Source: Clostridiales bacterium (GTDB taxonomy: Bacteria; Bacillota; Clostridia; Oscillospirales; QAMX01). Taken from it: 12,517 bases of DNA. The stretch is taken from contig QAMX01000073.1 in the NCBI GenBank assembly GCA_003149835.1, forward strand, positions 1 to 12,517. Reading direction: 5' to 3'. The notes below the pieces were generated by a model that was not told where the DNA came from, did no database searches, and worked only from the letters and a program-made list of their open reading frames with translations. Position numbers and translations under genes: made by a program. This document shows positions 1-5,690 of the stretch, one piece after another; the first letter of the stretch is position 1; every line of letters begins with the position of its first letter.

Positions 1-475
1 CCGACGGATAGACGCCGCCGTACAGACCGGCATAGTCGGTCTCGGAGACGTTGTAAAAGCCCGGCTCTCCCGCCGTTACGCCGGCCGCCGTGTCCGGCGC
101 GGAGCCGGAACAGATCGTCAGCCCGGCGGCGTAGTGAATCGGCTGAAAGGCCAGCCCCGCGAAGTCGAGCGGCGCGGTGACAAGCACGGTCAGCTCCGCC
201 GCGTAGGCGCCGCGGTCTTCAAAGAGGTCGAGCGCAAAGGCGTTCCACGCCTCAGGCGTCCCGATCTTTACGAGCGCGGCCGACTCGTCGAAGCCGGAGC
301 TTTCCGGCGGCGCGGAGACAGAGGCATCGGGATTCGCGGCGTTCGCAGCCGTTTCCGATGTCAAAGAGCCGGCTGCGGAGAAGGCCGACGCAGGCTCCGC
401 CGCGCTCTCAGGCGAGCAGGCCGCGAGGCTGAGGAGGAGAACCGCCGGCAGAACGGAAGATATGAAACGTTTCAC
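1..475 (-). CDS. Surface lipoprotein, N-terminal part (runs off left edge)
   Basis: 158 codons are visible from a GTG start; the gene continues beyond base 1. The first 20 residues form a lipoprotein signal peptide: basic start (VKRF), hydrophobic stretch, then lipobox L17-A18-A19-C20, so the mature protein should be lipid-anchored at Cys20 on the outer face of the membrane. Residues 21-65 are a low-complexity Ala/Ser/Glu linker, usual for a tether. From about residue 70 (IGTPEAWNAFA ... LTVLVTAPLDFAGLAFQPI) the sequence resembles the repeat start seen in Gram-positive surface proteins with GLUG-like or right-handed beta-helix repeats, where an 'IxTxEdLxxFA' phrase precedes a 'LTaDIDLsG..w.PIG' phrase. 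That resemblance is from memory and the function is unknown. GTG is chosen because a strong AAGGAGG lies 5 nt upstream; no closer ATG exists. It has its own promoter (569-597) and is divergent from the DUF3343 gene. Confidence 0.8.
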   Translation of the reverse strand, partial: MKRFISSVLPAVLLLSLAACSPESAAEPASAFSAAGSLTSETAANAANPDASVSAPPESSGFDESAALVKIGTPEAWNAFALDLFEDRGAYAAELTVLVTAPLDFAGLAFQPIHYAAGLTICSGSAPDTAAGVTAGEPGFYNVSETDYAGLYGGVYPS

Positions 476-480
476 ACTAG

Positions 481-487
481 CCTCCTT
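481..487 (-). promoter_or_regulatory. Ribosome binding site of the lipoprotein gene
   Basis: On the minus strand the bases read AAGGAGG, 5 nt before the GTG at 475. This near-perfect Shine-Dalgarno decides the start codon for the lipoprotein. Confidence 0.8.
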
Positions 488-568
488 GTCCACGCGCAAA
501 GCGGCGCGGTCGGGTCGTTCATTCTTTGTCGGGGACATCGGTCATGATACCGCCCGAGAACCGTGTAC

Positions 569-597
569 AGTATAGCATGTGTGACAAAAAATGTCAA
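569..597 (-). promoter_or_regulatory. Sigma-A type promoter for the lipoprotein gene
   Basis: On the minus strand there is a consensus -35 TTGACA (592-597), a 17-nt spacer and a -10 TATACT (569-574, 5 of 6). It gives a leader of roughly 85 nt before the GTG at 475. This is the strongest promoter in the window by consensus match. Confidence 0.8.
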
Positions 598-601
598 TCA
601 T

Positions 602-630
602 TTAACAATGAGTTGATAAATTGCGATAAG
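602..630 (+). promoter_or_regulatory. Candidate sigma-A promoter for the DUF3343/desulfurase pair
   Basis: -35 TTAACA (602-607), 17-nt spacer, -10 GATAAG (625-630). It is weaker than the divergent promoter, but it has correct spacing and orientation and lies about 100 nt upstream of the ATG at 738. The two -35 boxes are only 4 bp apart back to back, so one regulator could act on both. The rest of 476-737 shows no convincing gene. Confidence 0.45.
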
Positions 631-737
631 GCAGACAGCTTGAATGATGAAAAAGCCGATTTGTCAAACGTTCCCGCCGCTGCATAAGCTGTAACGAGCG
701 GCGAACTCAAAACAGCGCCGCGAAATGAGGTTTGAAC

Positions 738-1013
738 ATGGGAGCAAACGGAACCATCGACTGTTATATTCTGGCGAAGTCGGTGACGTATGCCCAGAGG
801 CTCATGCGCGTTTTGCAGGCACAGGGGATCCGGGCGCGAATGACAAAAAGTCCGAAAAGCATTTCCAACGCCGGCTGCGGCCATGCGGTTGTGGTGAGGA
901 ATGGAAACGTGAATGAGATATTATCCTATATTGTAGGCGCGGGTCTGCCGCCGTTTCGGATATTTACAACGGAAGACGGAACTATTTTTCAGGAAACTTT
1001 CAGCATTTTATGA
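738..1013 (+). CDS. DUF3343 family protein, putative sulfur/selenium carrier
   Basis: A 91-residue cytoplasmic protein without signal peptide or membrane segment. Its pattern fits the DUF3343 family (PF11823, annotated as putative Se/S carrier-like): an N-terminal 'Y-I-L-A-K-S-V-T-Y-A-Q' strand-helix, then 'S-P-K-S-I-S-N-A-G-C47-G48-H-A-V-V-V', where the invariant Cys-Gly is thought to hold the carried atom, and a C-terminal '...GLPPFRIF'. The start is ATG 738, with GAGG (727-730) 7 nt upstream; a TTG two codons earlier is less well placed. It lies 30 nt before a cysteine desulfurase gene, the typical partner, which suggests that the desulfurase passes S or Se to Cys47. The carrier role is family inference; no biochemical function is firmly known to me. 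Confidence 0.85.
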   Translation: MGANGTIDCYILAKSVTYAQRLMRVLQAQGIRARMTKSPKSISNAGCGHAVVVRNGNVNEILSYIVGAGLPPFRIFTTEDGTIFQETFSIL

Positions 1014-1043
1014 TTTTGCGGGAGGAGAGGCGGGAAAAGACAG

Positions 1044-2180
1044 ATGATTTATTTTGACAGCGCGGCGACCTCGTTCCAGCGTCCGCCCGCGGTGAAGCGC
1101 GCGGTTTTCGAATCGATCGGGCGGCATGCGGGCTACGGGCGGAGCGGGCACGCGGCGGCGGAACGGGCGGCGGAAGCGGTATACGACTGCCGGCTGGCCG
1201 CCGCGGAGCTGTTCGGCCTTTCCGCGCCGGAGCGGGTCGTTTTCTGCCAAAACGCCACACAGGCGCTGAACACCGCGATTTTCGGCCTGCCGCTGGCAAA
1301 AAAACGCGCGGTCATCTCCGGATATGAACACAATGCGGTCTACCGGCCGCTGATCGAGCGCGGCGACCGCGACGGTACGGAGCTGACGGTCGCGCAGAGC
1401 GGCCTGTTTGACGAGGCGGGCGCACTGGACGCATTTGACCGCGCGCTCGACGAGACGTGCGGTCTCTGCGTTTGCACGATGGTTTCCAACGTTTTCGGCA
1501 ACCTCCTGCCTGTGGAACAAATCGGGCGGATGTGCAGGGAACGCGGCATTTTATTTGTCGTAGACGCCTCGCAGGCGGCCGGCAGCCTCGAAGTGGACGC
1601 GCGCCGGCTTTCGGCGGATATCATCTGCGTTCCGGGACACAAGGGGCTTCTCGGTCCGGTCGGAACCGGGATGATGCTGCTGTGTACGGAGGTCGTGCCG
1701 GAACCGCTGCTTTTTGGCGGGACCGGCGGGGAATCGGAGAGCCCGCGCCAACCGCTGTTGCCGCCGGAGCGATATGAAAGCGGGACGCAGAATATCGCCG
1801 GCATTTGCGGGCTGCGCGAGGGCATTCGGCATATTCTCAGGAACAGAGAGGCGATTCGGCGGCGGGAAGCAGGACTCATCGCGTATCTGAAAAACGAGCT
1901 GCTGAGGATCAATGGCGTCACCGTTTACGGCGGGTTGAATGCGGCGTGCGGCAGCCTGTTTTCCTTCAACGCCGAGGGCATAGACTGTGAAACGGTTGCG
2001 GCGAAGCTGGCGGAGCGCGACGTCGCCGTCCGCGCCGGCCTGCACTGCGCGCCGCTGGCGCACCGAAGCGCCGGGACGGAGCGCAGCGGAACCGTGCGGG
2101 TCAGCTGCGGCGGCGAGAACACCATGCGGGAAGGGGAGCGCTTCTGCGCCGTATTGGCGGATATTCTGAAACAAAAATAA
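1044..2180 (+). CDS. Class V aminotransferase-fold cysteine desulfurase (TIGR01977/EF2568-like)
   Basis: 378 residues, usual length for the family. This is a PLP enzyme expected to remove sulfur (or selenium) from cysteine (or selenocysteine), giving alanine and an enzyme persulfide or perselenide. Visible marks in order: N-terminal 'MIYFDSAATSFQRPP'; H96 in 'YEHNAV' (stacks on PLP); D174 and Q177 in 'VVDASQ' (PLP ring and phenol contacts); K200 in 'GHKGLLGP', the Schiff-base lysine; 'ESGTQN' at 245-250; C335 in 'RAGLHCAPLAH', the position of the catalytic Cys; and R352 near the C-terminus binding the substrate carboxylate. The ensemble matches the TIGR01977 subfamily rather than IscS/NifS or SufS. 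ATG 1044 is the only sensible start, but its ribosome site is distant (GAGAGG at 1025-1030), so coupling to the DUF3343 gene is likely. It probably shares that gene's promoter. Confidence 0.9.
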   Translation: MIYFDSAATSFQRPPAVKRAVFESIGRHAGYGRSGHAAAERAAEAVYDCRLAAAELFGLSAPERVVFCQNATQALNTAIFGLPLAKKRAVISGYEHNAVYRPLIERGDRDGTELTVAQSGLFDEAGALDAFDRALDETCGLCVCTMVSNVFGNLLPVEQIGRMCRERGILFVVDASQAAGSLEVDARRLSADIICVPGHKGLLGPVGTGMMLLCTEVVPEPLLFGGTGGESESPRQPLLPPERYESGTQNIAGICGLREGIRHILRNREAIRRREAGLIAYLKNELLRINGVTVYGGLNAACGSLFSFNAEGIDCETVAAKLAERDVAVRAGLHCAPLAHRSAGTERSGTVRVSCGGENTMREGERFCAVLADILKQK

Positions 2181-2203
2181 AACTATGATTTTTGTCGGAA
2201 TTA

Positions 2204-2212
2204 TGATATAAT
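2204..2212 (+). promoter_or_regulatory. Extended -10 promoter for the dnaD-like operon
   Basis: A perfect TATAAT (2207-2212) preceded by TG one base upstream (2204-2205) makes an extended -10 element. No good -35 is seen at 16-18 nt spacing, which extended -10 promoters tolerate. Transcription would begin near 2219, leaving a leader of about 200 nt before the DnaD-domain gene. Confidence 0.6.
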
Positions 2213-2250
2213 AAAAAACGGTTCAGGTCGGTTTTATGCAGAGATCGCGC

Positions 2251-2271
2251 CGCTGCCGCAGCGCTTTTTTT
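2251..2271 (+). terminator. Short terminator-like hairpin (possible attenuator) upstream of the dnaD-like gene
   Basis: Stem CGCTG (2251-2255), loop CCG, stem CAGCG (2259-2263), then C and seven T residues (2265-2271). The stem is only 5 bp but all GC except one pair and is followed directly by the T run. It could end readthrough from the desulfurase gene. It sits about 35 nt downstream of the predicted start site, so it could also act as an attenuator. A second hairpin, GCGCTT (2261-2266) with AAGCGC (2273-2278), overlaps its 3' arm and would compete with it. Confidence 0.4.
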
Positions 2272-2335
2272 GAAGCGCGCGGCCGTTTGGGGCGGTCGAA
2301 CCCGAAATGGACGGAGACGGACAGACGAATGCGGA

Positions 2336-2372
2336 CCCGTTTCCCGCCGCTTGAAAAAGGGCGGGAAACGGG
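2336..2372 (+). other. Strong 13-bp hairpin in the leader of the dnaD-like gene
   Basis: CCCGTTTCCCGCC (2336-2348) pairs perfectly with GGCGGGAAACGGG (2360-2372) around an 11-nt loop (2349-2359). There is no T run after it on either strand, so it is not a standard intrinsic terminator. It ends 45 nt before the predicted start codon. It may be a leader RNA structure or a protein-binding palindrome; which one cannot be told from sequence. Confidence 0.6.
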
Positions 2373-2417
2373 GACGGCTCTGCGATAAGAAAAACGAAGG
2401 AAAAGGCGGGCTGCGGC

Positions 2418-3410
2418 TTGACATTGAAATTGGCCAACGATCACAATCAGGGCGTATGGATCGACACGGCGGCGGCGGACAAGCTCTGCGCCCTCAAAAA
2501 TCCCGACGCGCTGCGCGTTTACCTCTGTGCCGCCGTACACGGCGGAGAGGATACGGCTCGGCGGCTCGGCCTTTCGGAAGAGGCGTTTTGCGCCGCTGCG
2601 CAGGAGCTTGCCTGCGCGCGGCTGGCAACCGTCGCCGGTGAAGACGAATCGGACAAGCTTTCGGCGCTCCGGCAGCGGGCGCAGGCGGAGCCGGGGTATA
2701 CCGCCGCCGAGGCTGCGGCGCTGATCACGTCGGACATGGCGTTTGCGCAGGTGGTGCGCGAGGCGGAAAAGGCGCTCAACCCGTGTTTGAGCGAGAGCGA
2801 GCTGCGGGAGCTGATGTCGATTTACCGCTATTTCGGTATGCCGGCGGAATGCCTGATCCTGCTGATTCACTTTGCGGCCGCGCGCTCGGCGAGACAGAGC
2901 GGCCGCCGCCCGTCGCTGGCGACGGTCAAGCGCGAGGCGATGCGGTGGCTGGAAAACGGCGTGACGACACCGGAAGCGGCGGAGCGCTTCATCTGTGAGG
3001 AAAACAGACTGTATGAGGTTGTAAAGCGGATGGAGAAAGCGGTGGGCTTTCAGGCGTATAAAACCGACGAGCGGCGTATGCTGCGCTCATGGGCGGAAAT
3101 GGGCTTCGACGGAGAAGCGGTAGCGCTCGCACGGGAGATTACGGTCAAGCGGCTCGGCGAAATGCAGCTCAAATATGCGGGCAGCATTTTGAAAGGCTGG
3201 AAAGAGGCGGGCCTGACGAAAGCTGAGGATATCGTCGCATACGAGGCGCGGCGCGCCAGAGAACACGAAGAGGCCAAACAGGCCTATGAAAAGCGCGCCG
3301 GCAAAAAGCGCGCGCCGGCGGCTTCGGGCAGTTTCTCCGCCGCTGAAATCTCCGCGATTCAGGAAATTCAGGAATATATGCAGAACAATACGAGGGGAGG
3401 GAGCGTATGA
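2418..3410 (+). CDS. DnaD-domain replication initiation protein
   Basis: 330 residues. The protein has a poorly conserved N-terminal part (1-105, possibly a winged helix) followed by two tandem DnaB_2/DnaD-type domains: about 106-195, with 'LSESELRELMSIYRYFGMP', and about 197-275. The second carries the DnaD/DnaB signature YxxxIxxxW as Y253-A-G-S-I257-L-K-G-W261, followed by 'KEAGLTKAEDI'. A charged, Lys/Arg/Glu-rich tail (278-305) ends the protein. Members help remodel origin DNA and recruit the helicase loader during initiation and restart. The gene overlaps the next one by 4 bp (ATGA), and that gene is the loader, which supports the role; in Clostridioides difficile a comparable DnaD-like/DnaI-like pair is known. 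The start is uncertain: no ATG is available, and TTG at 2418 (AAGG 11 nt upstream), 2424 or 2430 are alternatives. The short N-terminal difference does not affect the call. Confidence 0.88.
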   Translation: MTLKLANDHNQGVWIDTAAADKLCALKNPDALRVYLCAAVHGGEDTARRLGLSEEAFCAAAQELACARLATVAGEDESDKLSALRQRAQAEPGYTAAEAAALITSDMAFAQVVREAEKALNPCLSESELRELMSIYRYFGMPAECLILLIHFAAARSARQSGRRPSLATVKREAMRWLENGVTTPEAAERFICEENRLYEVVKRMEKAVGFQAYKTDERRMLRSWAEMGFDGEAVALAREITVKRLGEMQLKYAGSILKGWKEAGLTKAEDIVAYEARRAREHEEAKQAYEKRAGKKRAPAASGSFSAAEISAIQEIQEYMQNNTRGGSV

Positions 3411-4405
3411 GTTACGATGTCGCGGCGCTGAAACGGGCGCTCGACCGCTTTGCGGAACAGAAGACGGAGCGCGAGCTGGCGCACGCGCGCACCGTCCGGG
3501 AGCTGAACGAGCGATATCCCCGCCTTGCGGAGATCGAACGGGAGATCGCCTCGTGCGGGCTGATGATCGTCGAAAACGTGATGAAAGGCGGCGACGCCGT
3601 TGAGGACAATGTGGCGCGCATCAAGGCGCGCGTCAAGGCGCTGAGGGAAGAGCGGGCGGCGATTTTGCGGGAAAACCGCCTGCCGCCGGACGCGGCCGAC
3701 GGCCGCTACGCCTGCGCCGCCTGCGGCGATACCGGGTATATCGGTTCGGAAATGTGCGCCTGCCTGCGGGGAATTTACCGCGAGGAACAGTATGCCGAGC
3801 TTGCGGAGCTTTTCGCGCTTTCGCCCGGCCGCTTCGACGCCTTCGACGAGACGCAGTATTCCGCCGCGAAAGCGGACGGAGAGCCTGTCGCGCCGCGGGA
3901 GTATATGCGCCTTGTGGCTGAGAAGTGCCGGAAATACGCGGCGGGATTTTCCCAGTCGTCGCCGAATCTGTTGTTCAGCGGCGAGAGCGGCGCCGGAAAA
4001 ACGTTTTTTATGGCCTGTATCGCGCGCGCGGCCGTCGAAAAAAACGCCTCGGTCGTTTATCGAAGCGCCTTTGCGCTCGCCAAGCAGTTCGAGGACGACC
4101 GCTTTTCCAAAGACGGAGACGCGGAGGAGGAACTGGCGCGCTGCGCCAAATGCGACCTGCTTCTGGTCGATAACCTCGGCACGGAGACGACGACCGCGTA
4201 TACCGCTTCGGCGCTTTACCAGCTGATCAACCGGCGGCTGGCCGAAAAACGGCCGACGCTGATTTCGACGGCGATGAACCTCGATGAGGTCGCCGGGCGG
4301 TACGGGCCGCATATGTCGGCGCGGCTCCGCGCCGACTATGTGCTCCTGCCGGTCTATCCGCGCGCCGGCGGCGCGAAAAAAGGGAAAAGCCTTCTGGACA
4401 TATAG
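3407..4405 (+). CDS. DnaC/DnaI-like helicase loader, AAA+ ATPase
   Basis: 332 residues. An N-terminal helical, probably coiled-coil region (1-95) is followed by a Cys cluster C103-x2-C106-G-D-T-G ... C117-x-C119, a zinc-binding module like that of DnaI. The AAA+ core has Walker A G192-E-S-G-A-G-K198-T199, Walker B 'DLLLVD255-N256-L-G-T-E', a sensor-1 region 'LISTAMN' (285-291) and 'SARLRADY' (304-311) with likely arginine finger or sensor arginines. Such proteins load the replicative helicase onto DNA at the origin. Two points are odd: the residue after the Walker B Asp is Asn instead of the usual Asp/Glu, and the usual sensor-1 'STN' reads 'STA'. Walker A is intact, so ATP should bind, but hydrolysis may be weak (inference). 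The ATG at 3407 sits inside the ATGA overlap with the DnaD gene and has a GGGAGGGAG site, so translation is coupled. Confidence 0.88.
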   Translation: MSYDVAALKRALDRFAEQKTERELAHARTVRELNERYPRLAEIEREIASCGLMIVENVMKGGDAVEDNVARIKARVKALREERAAILRENRLPPDAADGRYACAACGDTGYIGSEMCACLRGIYREEQYAELAELFALSPGRFDAFDETQYSAAKADGEPVAPREYMRLVAEKCRKYAAGFSQSSPNLLFSGESGAGKTFFMACIARAAVEKNASVVYRSAFALAKQFEDDRFSKDGDAEEELARCAKCDLLLVDNLGTETTTAYTASALYQLINRRLAEKRPTLISTAMNLDEVAGRYGPHMSARLRADYVLLPVYPRAGGAKKGKSLLDI

Positions 4406-4454
4406 CGGCTTTTTGAAGAAAACGAGTAAATGCTTGCCGAAAAGGAGAGGCCGT

Positions 4455-5339
4455 ATGAGAACGGAGAAAGAGATCATGAGGCAGATTCTCGGCTTTGCAG
4501 AGGCGGACGAGCGCGTCCGTCTCGTTGGCATGGAGGGCTCGCGGACGAATCCGAACGTGCCGAAGGACCGCTTCCGCGACTATGATATCTCATTCCTTGT
4601 CACCGAACTCGCCTCTTTTCAACAGAATGATGCGTGGCTCGACCGGTTCGGGCCGCGGGCGATGATGCAGAAACCGGAGGCCATGGCGCTGTTTCCGCCG
4701 GAGCTCGGCAACTGGTTCTCCTATTTGATTCTGTTTGAAGACGGCAACAAGCTGGATCTGACTCTGATTCCTCTCAGCGAGCTGTCTGCATATCTGGCGT
4801 CGGACAGGCTTTTGAAAATCCTACTCGATAAGGACGGAATGGCGCCGCCGCTGCCGGAACCGACGGACGCGGATTATTGGATTCGCAGGCCGTCAGCGGC
4901 TTTTTTCGACGACTGCTGCAACGAATTCTGGATGACGTCGACCTGTATCGTCAAAGGGCTTTGCCGCGGCGAGCTTCCCTATGCCGCTTACCATATGGAG
5001 GCCATCGTCCGCCCGCAGCTTCTGACGATGCTGTCGTGGAAGATCGGCGCGGAGACGTCGTTTGATTACAGCCTCGGCAAGCATTATAAATTCATCCGCC
5101 GTTATCTGACCGAGTCTGAATGGAGCCTGCTGGCGAAGACATACCGCATGGACACAACCGAGGCCTGCCGCAGCGCGCTGACCGCCGCGTCCCAGCTGTT
5201 TGCGGCGGCGTCGCGGACGGTCGCGCAGCGGCTCGGGTTTTTATATCCCGATTACGAGCGGAAAGTGACGGCGTATGTGCGGCGGATGTGGGAAGAGACG
5301 CGCCGCGCTGGAAACGACACAGAAGAGGGGGACTGCTGA
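4455..5339 (+). CDS. ant(6): Aminoglycoside 6-nucleotidyltransferase (ANT(6)/AadK family)
   Basis: 294 residues, close to the 280-300 of the family. It transfers AMP from ATP to the 6-position of streptomycin, inactivating it. The sequence follows ANT(6)-I closely as I remember it: N-terminal 'MRTEKEIMRQILGFAEAD', nucleotidyltransferase motif G28-S29-R30-T-N-P-N, then D42-Y-D44 (two metal-binding aspartates), third acidic residue D101 in 'KLDLTLIP', 'LLLDKDG' (123-129), the characteristic 'FDDCCNEFW' (151-159), 'VKGLCR', and 'SLGKHYKF'. All catalytic acids are present, so it looks functional. The start is ATG 4455, with AAGGAGAGG 4 nt upstream. It lies 49 nt after the helicase loader in the same direction, with no terminator or promoter recognised between, so it may be read with the replication genes. 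Base composition and codon use resemble its neighbours, which argues against very recent transfer. True substrate and resistance level are unproven. Confidence 0.92.
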   Translation: MRTEKEIMRQILGFAEADERVRLVGMEGSRTNPNVPKDRFRDYDISFLVTELASFQQNDAWLDRFGPRAMMQKPEAMALFPPELGNWFSYLILFEDGNKLDLTLIPLSELSAYLASDRLLKILLDKDGMAPPLPEPTDADYWIRRPSAAFFDDCCNEFWMTSTCIVKGLCRGELPYAAYHMEAIVRPQLLTMLSWKIGAETSFDYSLGKHYKFIRRYLTESEWSLLAKTYRMDTTEACRSALTAASQLFAAASRTVAQRLGFLYPDYERKVTAYVRRMWEETRRAGNDTEEGDC

Positions 5340-5690
5340 GCGACAAAGGCTTTAACGCCGGCGTCGTCGGCGATGACGGCGGGCCGGTATAGGCACCCGG
5401 CGAACCGGAAGAGGCGCGCCGCTGTGAAACGGCTCTCCGGAATGGGAAAAACATACAAATTTGCGATGAAAACGGCGAGATAGGCGAGGATTGGCTCGCG
5501 GACATCAGCACGATATCCGCTGCTGCCGCCTGAGAGCCGGCGAAACCTTCGCGCGGCGATGGTATACAGCGGGGCCACGGCAGAAAATACAAAAACGCGG
5601 AAGGATTATCGTCACACAAAGAGGTCGAATAAAGTCTAAAAAATAAAAGGCGGCCGCGTGCGGGCGGCCGAAATGATGGGGGAATATTCC
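5340..5690 (+). other. Non-coding stretch, possibly holding a decayed small gene
   Basis: There is no convincing intact gene in about 350 nt. One plus-strand frame right after the ANT(6) stop (5337-5533) reads 'SDKGFNAGVVGDDGGPV', a TAG at 5390-5392, then 'APGEPEEARRCETALRNGK ... ENGEIGEDWLADISTIS', ending at a TGA. The GC-rich third positions look coding, but there is no good start codon and the TAG breaks it, so it may be a relic. Minus-strand open frames here (5252-5578, 5092-5619) have no ribosome site or recognisable domain and partly overlap the ANT(6) gene. A weak promoter-like TTATCG, 18 nt, TAAAGT lies just before 5640. The hairpin at 5651-5670 is listed separately. Confidence 0.4.
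5638..5670 (-). terminator. Terminator-like hairpin facing the minus strand
   Basis: CGGCCGC (5651-5657) pairs with GCGGCCG (5664-5670), 7 bp, around a 6-nt loop. On the minus strand the stem is followed by CC and a T-rich run (TTTTATTTTTT). On the plus strand it is preceded by A residues and followed by no T run, so it would stop only leftward transcription, yet no leftward gene lies to its right. On the plus strand it sits in the leader of the next gene, 20 nt before its ATG. Confidence 0.45.

Noticed and set aside
134..547. 137-codon plus-strand open frame at the left edge
   Set aside because: It is antisense to the lipoprotein gene, which has a lipobox, a strong ribosome site and a consensus promoter. 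The frame product is Arg-rich noise.
645..692. Tiny open frame of 15 codons (ATG 645) between the divergent promoters and the DUF3343 gene
   Set aside because: It has no ribosome site and no recognisable sequence.
2236..2388. 50-codon leader open frame (ATG 2236) before the dnaD-like gene
   Set aside because: It has no Shine-Dalgarno, a very Arg-rich product and runs through both hairpins. A leader peptide cannot be excluded, but nothing supports it.
3368..4531. 387-codon open frame on the minus strand
   Set aside because: It lies wholly opposite the helicase loader and neighbouring genes, which have clear domains. It has no ribosome site or recognisable domain, and long antisense frames are common in GC-rich genes.
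5092..5619. Minus-strand open frames after the ANT(6) gene (also 5252-5578)
   Set aside because: They overlap the 3' end of the ANT(6) gene, lack ribosome sites and show no domain. Ser/Pro/Arg-rich composition suggests shadows.
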